From Gammaproteobacteria bacterium (GTDB lineage: Bacteria > Pseudomonadota > Gammaproteobacteria > Chromatiales > Chromatiaceae): a stretch of 35,275 nucleotides of DNA. The number at the start of each line of letters is the position of its first letter. Within the stretch, counting starts at the first letter, position 1. The position numbers and the translations under genes are program-made. Where the stretch lies: contig JANEMA010000016.1 of assembly GCA_024510845.1 (NCBI GenBank), positions 1 to 35,275 of the forward strand, in the 5' to 3' direction. This document shows positions 7,154 through 16,254 of the stretch, in pieces. The notes below the pieces were generated by a model. The model saw only the letters and a list, made by a program, of their open reading frames with translations, did not search any database and was not told the origin of the DNA.

Positions 7154-8824
7154 TCAGTGCCGGCGTGAATCGTAGTCGGGAAAAGCGTCACGCTCGAGCA
7201 CGATCTCGATCAGGGTGCGACCAGCAACGAAATCGACCAGATCGAACACCAGCCCCACCTCGTCAGGGTGCGCAATGTAGTGATATGCCATACCAAAGCT
7301 GGCCGCCAGCTGCCGGTAATCCGGATTGACAAAATCGCAGTCGATGTAACGACCTGCATAGTTCTGTGCCTGGTTCTTTCGAATCAGACCCATGGTGGCA
7401 TTGCTGAACATCACCACCGTAATCGGGATGTCGTAGTTCACTGCGGTCATCAGTTCCATGCAACACATCTGGAACCCTCCGTCGCCGAGGATGGCCATGA
7501 CCGGCACCTCGCACGCGAAACGTGCACCGATGGCTGCCGGGATGGCATGGCCCAACGAGGAGATACCGCTGTTGGGAAAGAAACGCACACCCTCGGTCAC
7601 GTCCAGGAAGTTCTGCGCGAAGATGATGTTGTCGTCGAATACCATCAGCCCCGGCAGACGTTCGGCCTGAAGATGCCGAAAGAAGCACTCGACGACCGAG
7701 AAATCGGAACGGAAGATCTCGCTGGTACCGGCCTCGCGACGCCGGACCGAGACATGCGGTGTACGGGTACCGGTAGCACGGCGAGGCCCCGCGCCCTGCC
7801 GGTCGATGCGCGAGAGCACCCCGCCGAGTACCATGCGGATATCCCCGTTCACCGTCACCTCGGCCTTGAACACCTTGTTGAGCTGCCGCAGATCATTGTC
7901 CACCTGCGCAATGTGCTTGTCTTCGAGCAAAGCGTGATCCCAGAGATAGCTGGTGCGCTCGTTGAAGCTGGCACCGAGAAAGATCACCGAATCGGCATGG
8001 TCCACGATGTAGCGATAAGCAAAGCCGGTCGAGGTCACCCCCAGACTGCCCAGCGAACGTGGTGAGTTCTCGGCAATCACTCCCTTACCCTTGAGACTGG
8101 TGGCTACCGGAATGTCCAGCGTCTCGCTGAGGCGGTCTACCAGATCTTCGCTGCCCGAACAAATACAGCCGTAACCGGCTACGATCACCGGGTTGCGTGC
8201 ATTGAGCAACAGCCCGGTCAGTGCGTCGATCTGCTCGTGCCGCACGTGAATGCTATCAAACAGCCGCGATGTAACAACCTGGTCGAGTATTGTTTCATCC
8301 ACCAATTCCTTCTGCACATTGAACGGCAGGCTGAGCAACACCGGCCCCGGGGTGTCGGACAGCAGCTCACGCGCCGCTTGGTTGAGTACATTGGCCAGAT
8401 AATCGGTACGTTCGATCAGGCGCCGGTAGCGGGTGATACCTTCGAACAAGGTGCACTGATCGATCGCCCCGCCCTCGCCCGCACTCTCCTGCAGACCGCC
8501 CCTGCCGAAGATGTGGGTGGAAGTCTCCCCGGTAATCAGCAGCAGCGGCTGACGATCGGCATAGGCGCTGGCAACCGCGGTGACAGTATTGGTGGCCCCC
8601 GGCCCCGCCGTGGTGATACAACAACCAATGCCGCCACTGACTCGCGCATGGGCACAGGCCATGAAGGCCGCACCCTGCTCGTGCTTGGCGAGCACAGTAC
8701 GAATGGGTGAGTCATACAAGGCATCGTAGACCCGCAGGATGTGCGCGCCCGGCATGCCGAAGACGCAATCAATGCCCAGACGTTCCAGAAATCGGACAAT
8801 CAGCTCGCTGACTTGAATCTTCAT
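7154..8824 (-). CDS. Thiamine diphosphate-dependent enzyme, acetolactate synthase-like
   Basis: The ~556-residue protein has the three-domain layout of the AHAS/pyruvate decarboxylase family: an N-terminal pyrimidine-binding domain with the catalytic Glu in KHEQGAAFMA, a central domain (about residues 190-330), and a C-terminal pyrophosphate-binding domain. The last holds GDGGFQMCCMELMTA, with the metal-binding Asn about 26 residues after GDG (SNATMGL). A ~25-residue Arg-rich linker before the last domain is unusual. It is not a standard IlvB: there is no ilvN next to it, and its partner gene is a glycosyltransferase-like protein, which suggests a dedicated pathway. The substrate is unknown. 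Start: MKIQVSELIVRFLERLG fits the family; a GTG seven codons upstream (8845) is an alternative, and neither has a strong ribosome site. Confidence 0.75.
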   Translation of the reverse strand: MKIQVSELIVRFLERLGIDCVFGMPGAHILRVYDALYDSPIRTVLAKHEQGAAFMACAHARVSGGIGCCITTAGPGATNTVTAVASAYADRQPLLLITGETSTHIFGRGGLQESAGEGGAIDQCTLFEGITRYRRLIERTDYLANVLNQAARELLSDTPGPVLLSLPFNVQKELVDETILDQVVTSRLFDSIHVRHEQIDALTGLLLNARNPVIVAGYGCICSGSEDLVDRLSETLDIPVATSLKGKGVIAENSPRSLGSLGVTSTGFAYRYIVDHADSVIFLGASFNERTSYLWDHALLEDKHIAQVDNDLRQLNKVFKAEVTVNGDIRMVLGGVLSRIDRQGAGPRRATGTRTPHVSVRRREAGTSEIFRSDFSVVECFFRHLQAERLPGLMVFDDNIIFAQNFLDVTEGVRFFPNSGISSLGHAIPAAIGARFACEVPVMAILGDGGFQMCCMELMTAVNYDIPITVVMFSNATMGLIRKNQAQNYAGRYIDCDFVNPDYRQLAASFGMAYHYIAHPDEVGLVFDLVDFVAGRTLIEIVLERDAFPDYDSRRH

Positions 8825-8914
8825 GGCCTGCCGGGACTTCGACACCTGAGAGCGATTCTATCGCCTTCTGAGCAGGCCGCCCATGCCTGTATTCGAGCCG
8901 GGGACAGGCATCTC

Positions 8915-10813
8915 CTACTTGAGCACCACATCAATGTCGGCACGGGTACGCAACACCCGCAAGACACCCCGGAATTCGGCGCTGCCAAGAACCTGCCTTG
9001 GCCGCACCAGACGCTGTTCGTACTGTGCCTTTCCGAGTGCTTCGAGATCGCCATCGATCACTTGGTCTACTGCAATCAGGAAGTAATCTCCATCGGCTGA
9101 GACTACCCCGTCGTAGGTAGACCGGCCATCGACTGGACATGCTGCCTCGAAGACAGCGCGCACCACCTCGACAGGGGTGTCCTTGTCACCTCGCCGACCG
9201 ACCCTGGCCTGCTTCAGATCCCAGCCACGCGCCTTGACCAATTCTTCAAGGTCCCCCCCTGCACGCAGTTCCGCCAGTCGTTTCTCTCCTTCGGCATGGG
9301 CCTCGTCCGCTGCCTGGGCACGGGCAGCGGCCTGCCGAACCTGCTCCTTGACCTCATCGAAGGGCCTGACCGTCGCCTCCTCGTGCTCCTCGACGCGTAC
9401 CACTACTGCACGGGTTGGCGCCAACTCGATCACATCGCTGTTGTTGCCTTCGCCAAGCACCTCGTCCGAGAAGGCCACGCTGACCACCTTGGGCGAATCG
9501 ATCGCCAGCGGCAGGCTGTCGCCTCCATTACGCGTGATCCAGTCGCTGTTCTTAACCTCGAGCCCCAGTGCCTCGGCCACGGGGACAAGGCTGTCAGGTG
9601 TTTCATAGGCCAGGTTCGCCAAGCGTTCAAGGCGTTCGTAATAGATTTCCTCGGCCTGGGCGTGGCGATAAGCCGCCTCGACCTTGTCTCGCACCTGTTC
9701 GAAACCAGCCTCGGCGCCACCACGAACATCGGTGACCTCGATGATGTGATAGCCGAACTCGGTCTTGACCGGCCCGGTGATCTCACCCGGTTTTGCCGCA
9801 AATACGACTTCCTCGAAGGGCTTGACCATCACCCCGCGGTTGACCCAGCCCAGATCGCCGCCATCGGCAGCAGACCCCGGGTCCCTGGAATATTCCTTGG
9901 CCAGCGCCGGGAAATCCGCACCCTGGCGTAACTGTTCGACCAGTTTCTCGACCTTCTGACGCACCTTGTTCTCATCACCCTCGACGGGAATCAGGATATG
10001 TCGCACCCGGCGTTCCTGCTCGGCAACAAATTCACTGCGGTGGTCTTCGAAATACTGGCGCAACGTTTCTTCGTCCACCGACACATCATCAGCCAGCGCC
10101 TTCACTTCCAGCTGTATCCAGGCCAGCTTGACCCGTTCGGGGACCTGATAGTCACGTTGCGAGCGTTCGTAATACTGCCGAGCCTCTTCGTCGCTGACCG
10201 CGGCGGCATCGAGAAAGCCATCGGCAGGAATTCGTGCATAGCGAACCTCCCGCCGCTGTTCGCCTAGGCGCACCTGCTCGGACAGATCACTGTGGGTAAC
10301 AATCGTGGTATCACGAATGCCCGATTGTTGCTGCGCACGAACCATTTCCTCACGCACCAAGGCCTCGAAACCGACCTTGGTCAGCCCCTGGTTACGTACC
10401 GTAGCCTCATACAGACGCATATCGAACTTTCCACCACTCTGCAGACCGGACAGGGAACGGATATAGGCTGCCACCTGCTCGTCACTCACCCGCATCCCCC
10501 AATCCTTGGCAGCCTGCCGAAGCAGGGTCTCGTCGAGCATCGCCTGCAGTACCCGCGGCTTGAGCAACTTGTCGGAGAAGATATCGGCACGGAAGGCCGA
10601 CCCCATACGTTGACGCATGGTCTCACGGAACTCACGCACCCGGCGCTCGAGCTGCCGGACTGTGATGTCGGTACCATCGACCGAGGCCACCACCGGGTCG
10701 GCGCTGACTCCGAGATACTGCTGTATCCCGAACAACGCAAAGGGGATACTGATGAGGATCACGATCGCCCAAGCGATCCACCCTTGAGCCTTTTCTCTGA
10801 TTGCCTGCAGCAT
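8915..10813 (-). CDS. ppiD: Periplasmic-facing peptidyl-prolyl isomerase/chaperone
   Basis: This 632-residue inner-membrane-anchored foldase helps newly exported outer-membrane and periplasmic proteins leave the Sec translocon. A short cytoplasmic N-terminus is followed by one membrane span (WAIVILISIPFALFGI, about residues 12-30) and a SurA-like N-terminal chaperone domain. A parvulin domain lies in the middle (about residues 265-360; SRDPGSAADGGDLGWVNRG and FGYHIIEVTD), followed by a long C-terminal region. E. coli PpiD is 623 residues. The ATG at 10813 gives the canonical MLQ-x-IR-x-KAQGWIAW start. It is the last gene of the tig-clpPX-lon-hupB block, separated from it by two tRNAs and a terminator. 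Confidence 0.94.
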   Translation of the reverse strand: MLQAIREKAQGWIAWAIVILISIPFALFGIQQYLGVSADPVVASVDGTDITVRQLERRVREFRETMRQRMGSAFRADIFSDKLLKPRVLQAMLDETLLRQAAKDWGMRVSDEQVAAYIRSLSGLQSGGKFDMRLYEATVRNQGLTKVGFEALVREEMVRAQQQSGIRDTTIVTHSDLSEQVRLGEQRREVRYARIPADGFLDAAAVSDEEARQYYERSQRDYQVPERVKLAWIQLEVKALADDVSVDEETLRQYFEDHRSEFVAEQERRVRHILIPVEGDENKVRQKVEKLVEQLRQGADFPALAKEYSRDPGSAADGGDLGWVNRGVMVKPFEEVVFAAKPGEITGPVKTEFGYHIIEVTDVRGGAEAGFEQVRDKVEAAYRHAQAEEIYYERLERLANLAYETPDSLVPVAEALGLEVKNSDWITRNGGDSLPLAIDSPKVVSVAFSDEVLGEGNNSDVIELAPTRAVVVRVEEHEEATVRPFDEVKEQVRQAAARAQAADEAHAEGEKRLAELRAGGDLEELVKARGWDLKQARVGRRGDKDTPVEVVRAVFEAACPVDGRSTYDGVVSADGDYFLIAVDQVIDGDLEALGKAQYEQRLVRPRQVLGSAEFRGVLRVLRTRADIDVVLK

Positions 10814-10850
10814 GGTTTGTCTTTTTGTTTCGTCCGGATTGAATTTCGAT

Positions 10851-10884
10851 ACAAAAAAAACGGGGTATCGCAACGATACCCCGT
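10851..10884 (-). terminator. Intrinsic terminator after tRNA-Val/tRNA-Asp
   Basis: A perfect 10-pair stem (10861-10870 with 10874-10883, extended by one A-T pair) with a 3-base loop is followed on the minus strand by eight T residues. It ends the hupB-tRNA transcript just upstream of ppiD. Confidence 0.9.
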
Positions 10885-10894
10885 CTTTCAGAGC

Positions 10895-10971
10895 TGGCGG
10901 AGTGGACGGGACTCGAACCCGCGACCCCCGGCGTGACAGGCCGGTATTCTAACCAACTGAACTACCACTCC
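10895..10971 (-). tRNA. tRNA-Asp (GUC)
   Basis: This 77-base cloverleaf encodes its CCA end. The acceptor stem is GGAGTGG paired with CCACTCC, the anticodon loop reads CTGTCAC (anticodon GTC), and the T-loop GGTTCGAGTCC is canonical. It lies 10 bases downstream of tRNA-Val on the same strand. Confidence 0.97.
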
Positions 10972-10981
10972 TCAATACCCG

Positions 10982-11057
10982 TGGTGGGTGCTGCAGGGAT
11001 CGAACCTGCGACCCTCGCCTTGTAAGGGCGATGCTCTCCCGGCTGAGCTAAGCACCC
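10982..11057 (-). tRNA. tRNA-Val (UAC)
   Basis: This is a 76-base cloverleaf with encoded CCA, acceptor stem GGGTGCT, anticodon loop CTTACAA (anticodon TAC) and T-loop GGTTCGATCCC. It begins only 13 bases after the hupB stop on the same strand, so it is probably released from a hupB-tRNA-Val-tRNA-Asp transcript. Confidence 0.97.
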
Positions 11058-11070
11058 CGTTCGAGGGGCG

Positions 11071-11343
11071 CTAATTTACAGCATCCTTGAACGCTTTTCC
11101 AGCCTTAAATGCAGGCGATTTGGACGCCGCGATCTCGATGATTTCACCGGTCTTTGGATTACGCCCCTTGCGTGCGGCACGCTCGCGCAGGGTAAAGGTG
11201 CCAAAACCGATGATGGACACGCTGTCGCCCGATTTGATCACTTGGGTGATGGCATCGATCATACCGTCCAGTACGCGGCCGGCGGCGGTCTTGGAAATAT
11301 CGGCAGCGTCTGCCATGGCTTCGATGAGCTCGGTCTTGTTCAT
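11071..11343 (-). CDS. hupB: DNA-binding protein HU, beta-type
   Basis: This 90-residue histone-like protein bends and compacts DNA as a dimer. [19 protein letters not shown] is the standard HU opening. [20 protein letters not shown] holds the beta-arm base, and the arm-tip Pro-containing segment is followed by [12 protein letters not shown] at the end. A run of G (GGGGGA) lies at ribosome-site distance before the ATG. Its place after lon and before ppiD is as in E. coli, which supports the hupB rather than the hupA name. The 213 bases upstream separate it from lon, so it probably has its own promoter, but no clear -35/-10 pair is visible there. Confidence 0.96.
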   Translation of the reverse strand: MNKTELIEAMADAADISKTAAGRVLDGMIDAITQVIKSGDSVSIIGFGTFTLRERAARKGRNPKTGEIIEIAASKSPAFKAGKAFKDAVN

Positions 11344-11556
11344 GTCGTTGAATTCCCCCTGTTGGATACTCCGGCCTGTTCAGACCTGGACGTCACCAAA
11401 TTTTCAGTTTTATTAGGATGAGCGGTCATGTAGCGACCACTTTCGAATACAGTCACGCGCCGTCAGCGTCCTGGGTGCCTCTCACTCCCCTGCAAACAGA
11501 GCGAACCCAAGGGGTTCCCCGCGCAAGCCCCTTTCTACCAGCGTTCACATCGTCAA

Positions 11557-13980
11557 TCAATGATGACGCAACCCATCCTTGTCGCTTTCCTCGGTTTTTG
11601 CGGTACTTGCTACCTTCTTGTCGTCAGTGTCGATTCGCGGCGTCGGCATCGTGAGCAGCGCGATCTCCAGCACCTCGTCAATCCACTGGACGGGACGAAT
11701 ATAGAGGTTTTTCTTGATGTTCTTTGGGATATCGACCAGATCACGCTCGTTCTCGGAGGGAATAATGACCGTCTGGACGCCACCACGATGCGCAGCCAGC
11801 AACTTCTCCTTGAGACCACCGATGGGCAACACTTCGCCACGCAGGGTAATCTCACCAGTCATGGCTACGTCGGCCCGCACCGGGATGCCTGTCAGCGCCG
11901 ACACTAGCGCAATGCACATGCCGATACCGGCGCTCGGGCCATCCTTGGGTGTAGCACCCTCCGGAACGTGGATGTGGACATCTACCTTCTCATAGAAATC
12001 GTCGTTCAGCCCCAACGCCTTGGCACGTGAGCGCACCACCGTCATCGCGGCCTGTATCGATTCCTTCATCACGTCGCCGAGCTGTCCGGTATGGGTCAGA
12101 CGTCCCTTGCCCGGGGTAAGCGCGGCCTCGATGCGCAGCAACTCGCCACCCACCTCGGTCCAGGCCAAACCCACCACTTCGCCCACCTGGTCATATTCCT
12201 CGGCACAACCATAACGGAAGCGCCGTACCCCGAGATACTTTTCCAGGGACTTCGGCGTGACCGTGACCTTCTTGCCCTCCTTGCCTTTGAGCAGCAGATC
12301 CTTGACTACCTTGCGACAGATCTTGGCAATCTCGCGATCCAGGCTACGCACCCCGGCCTCGCGGGTGTAGTAGCGAACGATGTCGCGCACCACGGACCTG
12401 CGAATCACCAGTTCGCTCTCCACCAAACCGTTGTTTTTCATCTGCTTTGGAATCAGGTAGTTCTCGGCGATCACCACCTTTTCATCCTCGGTGTAACCCG
12501 AGAGACGAATAACCTCCATGCGGTCGAGCAACGGTGCCGGAATGTTCATGCTGTTGGCGGTGGCCACGAACATGACTTTGGAGAGATCGAAATCGACCTC
12601 CAAGTAGTGATCTTGAAAGGTATGGTTCTGCTCGGGATCGAGCACCTCGAGCATCGCCGAGGCCGGATCGCCGCGGAAGTCCATCGCCATCTTGTCGATC
12701 TCGTCGAGCAGGAACAGCGGGGTGCGTGTGCCAACCTTGATCAGGTTCTGGACGATCTTGCCAGGCATAGCACCGATATAGGTGCGGCGGTGACCGCGGA
12801 TCTCAGCCTCGTCACGCACCCCGCCAAGCGCCATGCGCACGAACTTGCGATTGGTCGCCCGCGCAATGGACTTTCCGAGCGAGGTCTTGCCAACGCCAGG
12901 CGGCCCCACCAGGCAGAGAATTGGGCCCTTGAGCTTGCGCACCCGCTGCTGCGCGGCCAAGTACTCCAAAATGCGCTCCTTGACCTTCTCCAGACCGTAG
13001 TGGTCAGCATCCAGCACCGCTTGCGCGCGCGAAATATCGATGCGCACCTTGGTACGCTTCTTCCACGGCACACTCACCAGTGTGTCGATGTAGTTGCGCA
13101 CTACCGTGGCCTCGGCCGACATAGGCGACATCAGCTTGAGCTTGTTCAGCTCGGACTGCGCCTTGGCCTTGACCTTTTTCGACATGCCAGCCTTCTCGAT
13201 CTTCCTGTCCAACTCCTCAAGCTCGTTGGGCACGTCGTCCAGCTCACCCAATTCCTTCTGAATGGCCTTCATCTGCTCGTTGAGATAATACTCACGCTGA
13301 TTCTTTTCCATCTGGCGCTTGACCCGCCCACGGATACGCTTCTCCATCTGCAAGATATCGTTCTCACCTTCCATGAGTGCCATCAGGTGCTCCAGGCGCT
13401 CGCGCACGCTGGCAATCTCAAGGACGTGCTGCTTTTCCTCGATCTTCAGCGCCATGTGTGCGGCCATGGTGTCGGCAAGGCGCGAGGGCTCATCGATACT
13501 GGCCAACGAGGTCAGCACCTCGGGCGGCACCTTCTTGTTGAGCTTGACGTACTGATCAAACAGGTCGGTGGACGAGCGCATCAGCACATCCATCTCTTGC
13601 TCGGAAGTATCGACATCATCTTCCACAGGTTCGATCGATGCAGCCAGGCAGCCGGCGCCCGCAACATGGTTCTTGATGTGTACCCGCTGATTGCCCTCGA
13701 CCAGCACCTTGACAGTGCCGTCCGGCAACTTCAGCAACTGCAGGATATTGGCCAACGTGCCCACATCGTACAAGTCACTAGCCTCCGGATCATCGATATC
13801 GGCCGCCCGCTGGGCGACCAGCAGGATCTGCTTGTTGTCGGACATGGCCACATCCAGCGCATGAATGGACTTTTCGCGCCCGACGAACAAAGGTATGACC
13901 ATGTAGGGATAGACCACCACGTCGCGCAACGGCAATACCGGCACGCTCAACGGGCCACCACCCTGAATTTCCTGTCCCAT
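11557..13980 (-). CDS. lon: ATP-dependent protease La
   Basis: This 807-residue cytoplasmic AAA+ serine protease degrades misfolded and short-lived regulatory proteins. In order it has an N-terminal substrate-binding domain ([15 protein letters not shown] at the start), a coiled-coil region around residues 190-260, an AAA+ module with Walker [10 protein letters not shown] near residue 356 and Walker [10 protein letters not shown], and a C-terminal protease domain. The catalytic dyad is Ser in [11 protein letters not shown] (about 680) and Lys in [13 protein letters not shown] (about 722). The last ~30 residues are a charged tail. GGAGGA precedes the ATG. It sits after clpX but behind a terminator and its own RpoH-like promoter. 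Confidence 0.97.
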   Translation of the reverse strand: MGQEIQGGGPLSVPVLPLRDVVVYPYMVIPLFVGREKSIHALDVAMSDNKQILLVAQRAADIDDPEASDLYDVGTLANILQLLKLPDGTVKVLVEGNQRVHIKNHVAGAGCLAASIEPVEDDVDTSEQEMDVLMRSSTDLFDQYVKLNKKVPPEVLTSLASIDEPSRLADTMAAHMALKIEEKQHVLEIASVRERLEHLMALMEGENDILQMEKRIRGRVKRQMEKNQREYYLNEQMKAIQKELGELDDVPNELEELDRKIEKAGMSKKVKAKAQSELNKLKLMSPMSAEATVVRNYIDTLVSVPWKKRTKVRIDISRAQAVLDADHYGLEKVKERILEYLAAQQRVRKLKGPILCLVGPPGVGKTSLGKSIARATNRKFVRMALGGVRDEAEIRGHRRTYIGAMPGKIVQNLIKVGTRTPLFLLDEIDKMAMDFRGDPASAMLEVLDPEQNHTFQDHYLEVDFDLSKVMFVATANSMNIPAPLLDRMEVIRLSGYTEDEKVVIAENYLIPKQMKNNGLVESELVIRRSVVRDIVRYYTREAGVRSLDREIAKICRKVVKDLLLKGKEGKKVTVTPKSLEKYLGVRRFRYGCAEEYDQVGEVVGLAWTEVGGELLRIEAALTPGKGRLTHTGQLGDVMKESIQAAMTVVRSRAKALGLNDDFYEKVDVHIHVPEGATPKDGPSAGIGMCIALVSALTGIPVRADVAMTGEITLRGEVLPIGGLKEKLLAAHRGGVQTVIIPSENERDLVDIPKNIKKNLYIRPVQWIDEVLEIALLTMPTPRIDTDDKKVASTAKTEESDKDGLRHH

Positions 13981-14080
13981 GGGTTCCTCCGAAAGGCGCT
14001 CCCAGAGCGGGAAGCACCTGAAATCTGTCTGCCACCCCGAATTCGGACCAGCAATCTGGGTGTGAACTCGATCGAGGCCA

Positions 14081-14108
14081 ATCTGGGGACTTCCCCGGCA
14101 GAATCAAG
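14081..14108 (-). promoter_or_regulatory. RpoH (sigma32)-type heat-shock promoter of lon
   Basis: On the minus strand CTTGATT (14102-14108) and CCCCAGAT (14081-14088) are separated by 13 bases. The sigma32 consensus is CTTGAAA-N13/14-CCCCATNT. It lies directly after the clpX terminator and about 100 bases before the lon start, as expected for heat-shock control of lon. Confidence 0.65.
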
Positions 14109-14112
14109 CTAT

Positions 14113-14137
14113 AAAAAATGCCCGGAAAGCCGGGCAT
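14113..14137 (-). terminator. Intrinsic terminator after clpX
   Basis: An 8-pair GC-rich stem (14118-14125 with 14130-14137) with a 4-base loop is followed by six T residues on the minus strand, seven bases after the clpX stop. Confidence 0.92.
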
Positions 14138-14143
14138 CCGGAA

Positions 14144-15424
14144 TCAGTCGGAAGCAGCCATCTGCTGATCCGTTCCCTCGAAGATGATCAGTGGTTCCGA
14201 TTCACTCTCCACCACGGATTCGTCGATCACCACCTTGCTGACATTCTTCAACGAGGGTAAATCATACATGGTGTCGAGCAGGATCTGCTCAAGGATAGTA
14301 CGCAAGCCACGCGCACCGGTCTTGCGCTCCATGGCCTTGCGGGCAATAGAGCGCAAGGCGTCCTCACGAAACTCCAGCTCGGCGCCCTCCATCTCGAACA
14401 GCCGCTGATACTGCTTGATCAGCGCGTTCTTCGGCTCGGTGAGAATCTGCACCAAGGCGCCCTCGTCCAACTCCTCGAGCGTGGCGACCACCGGCAAACG
14501 ACCGACGAACTCGGGGATCAGGCCGTAGGAGATCAGGTCTTCTGGCTCCACCTCATGCAGGATCTCACCCAGATTTCGCTTCTCCTCCTTACTGTTCACC
14601 TCGGCGGAGAAGCCGATGCCACCCTTTTCGGATCGGTTGCGTATCAACTTGTCGAGCCCGGCAAAAGCGCCACCGACGATGAACAGGATATTCGAGGTTT
14701 CCACCTGCAGAAACTCCTGTTGCGGGTGCTTGCGCCCCCCCTGCGGCGGCACCGAGGCTACCGTACCCTCAATGAGTTTGAGCAATGCCTGCTGTACACC
14801 CTCTCCAGAGACATCCCGGGTGATTGACGGGTTATCGGACTTACGCGAGATCTTGTCGATCTCGTCGATATAGACAATGCCAGTCTGCGCCTTCTCGACG
14901 TCGTAATCACACTTCTGCAACAGCTTCTGAATAATGTTCTCGACATCCTCGCCGACATAACCCGCTTCGGTCAGCGTGGTGGCATCGGCAATGGTGAAGG
15001 GCACGTTGAGCAGACGCGCCAGAGTCTCGGCCAGCAAGGTCTTCCCCGAACCAGTGGGACCGATAAGCAGGATGTTGCTCTTGGAGATCTCGATCTCATC
15101 CTTCTTGCCGGACATCTCGAGACGCTTGTAATGATTGTAGACGGCCACAGAGAGCACCTTCTTGGCCCGATCCTGACCGATAACGTACTGATTCAGGGTC
15201 TCGTCGATCTCGCGTGGCACGGGAAGCCCGCACGAAGACTCAGGTGCGTTCTCCTGCATCTCCTCGCGGATGATGTCGTTGCACAACTCAACACACTCGT
15301 CGCAGATGAACACGGATGGACCGGCGATCAGCTTGCGCACCTCGTGCTGACTCTTTCCGCAGAAAGAGCAGTAAAGTAACTTGCCGTCATCGTTCTTGCC
15401 GTGTCTGTCATCACTCATACTCAA
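14144..15424 (-). CDS. clpX: ATP-dependent Clp protease ATP-binding subunit
   Basis: This 426-residue AAA+ unfoldase recognises tagged substrates and threads them into ClpP. The N-terminal zinc-binding domain has two CxxC pairs (CSFCGK and CDECVELC). Walker A GPTGSGKT lies near residue 121 and Walker [11 protein letters not shown] follows. The ClpP-docking IGF loop is present ([11 protein letters not shown]). Length matches E. coli ClpX (424). AGGG precedes the ATG. It lies 172 bases after clpP on the same strand, with a good sigma70-type promoter in that gap, so it can be expressed apart from clpP. Confidence 0.97.
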   Translation of the reverse strand: MSMSDDRHGKNDDGKLLYCSFCGKSQHEVRKLIAGPSVFICDECVELCNDIIREEMQENAPESSCGLPVPREIDETLNQYVIGQDRAKKVLSVAVYNHYKRLEMSGKKDEIEISKSNILLIGPTGSGKTLLAETLARLLNVPFTIADATTLTEAGYVGEDVENIIQKLLQKCDYDVEKAQTGIVYIDEIDKISRKSDNPSITRDVSGEGVQQALLKLIEGTVASVPPQGGRKHPQQEFLQVETSNILFIVGGAFAGLDKLIRNRSEKGGIGFSAEVNSKEEKRNLGEILHEVEPEDLISYGLIPEFVGRLPVVATLEELDEGALVQILTEPKNALIKQYQRLFEMEGAELEFREDALRSIARKAMERKTGARGLRTILEQILLDTMYDLPSLKNVSKVVIDESVVESESEPLIIFEGTDQQMAASD

Positions 15425-15495
15425 ATACCCTGTTGCGTTGCGACCGGGGAAAGGCGGCAGATTCCTTGTACCCCTTGTCCACGGCCTACGACTCC

Positions 15496-15523
15496 ATCAT
15501 ATCGGAAACCCTTCCATTGACAA
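15496..15523 (-). promoter_or_regulatory. Sigma70-type promoter of clpX
   Basis: On the minus strand TTGTCA (15518-15523) and TATGAT (15496-15501) are separated by 16 bases, inside the clpP-clpX gap and about 70 bases before the clpX start. Confidence 0.6.
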
Positions 15524-15596
15524 GCCAGCAATTACCGCCATTTTCACCTGCGAATTACGGTCTCGGTGGGAAGGACGACACGGCCTGTGCACTCGA

Positions 15597-16235
15597 TCAA
15601 TCCATACCACCACGTCGTCGTGCGACCACCTCGTCGATCAATCCGTAGTCACGGGATTCCTCCGCGCTCATGAAGTTGTCCCGGTCGGTGTCCCGACCAA
15701 TTTCCTCAAGCGAACGCCCGGTATGCTCTGCCAGAATCGTATTCAGACGCTCTCGGATCTGCAGGATCTCACGGGCGTGGATCTCGATATCGGTCGCCTG
15801 CCCCTGAAAACCACCCAGCGGCTGGTGTATCATCACCCGCGAGTTGGGTAGTGCATAGCGCTTTCCCTTCTCGCCGGCGGCCAACAACACCGCGCCCATG
15901 CTCGCCGCCTGGCCGATGCACATTGTGCTCACATGTGGCCGGATGAACTTCACCGTATCGTAGATCGCCAGACCGGCGGTCACCGAACCGCCCGGCGAGT
16001 TGATGTACAGATGGACGTCCTTGTCTGGATTCTCCGACTCGAGGAACAGCAACTGCGCCACGATCAGATTGGCCATGTGGTCTTCCACCGGCCCCACACA
16101 GAACACCACCCGCTCCTTGAGCAGTCGCGAATAGATGTCGTAGGCGCGCTCACCACGCGCCGTCTGCTCCACCACCATCGGCACCAAACCGAGATTCTGC
16201 GGTTCGAAAGTGTTCATTCCCTTGGCATTGATCAT
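15597..16235 (-). CDS. clpP: ATP-dependent Clp protease proteolytic subunit
   Basis: This 212-residue serine peptidase forms the double-ring chamber used by ClpX. The catalytic Ser lies in GQAASMGA (about residue 110), the His in MIHQPLGG (about 135) and the Asp in the [10 protein letters not shown] region. [16 protein letters not shown] is the conserved oxyanion/handle region. The frame extends 16 codons upstream into the tig end, but AAGGA nine bases before the ATG at 16235 favours this start; an ATG seven codons later is also possible. The short N-terminal stretch before [11 protein letters not shown] would be processed. It begins 19 bases after tig, so the two are co-transcribed. Confidence 0.96.
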   Translation of the reverse strand: MINAKGMNTFEPQNLGLVPMVVEQTARGERAYDIYSRLLKERVVFCVGPVEDHMANLIVAQLLFLESENPDKDVHLYINSPGGSVTAGLAIYDTVKFIRPHVSTMCIGQAASMGAVLLAAGEKGKRYALPNSRVMIHQPLGGFQGQATDIEIHAREILQIRERLNTILAEHTGRSLEEIGRDTDRDNFMSAEESRDYGLIDEVVARRRGGMD

Positions 16236-16254
16236 GCAGAAAAATCCTTGAGTG

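Noticed and set aside
12091-14187. A 698-codon plus-strand open frame
   Set aside because: It is antisense to lon and has no recognisable motif or ribosome site.
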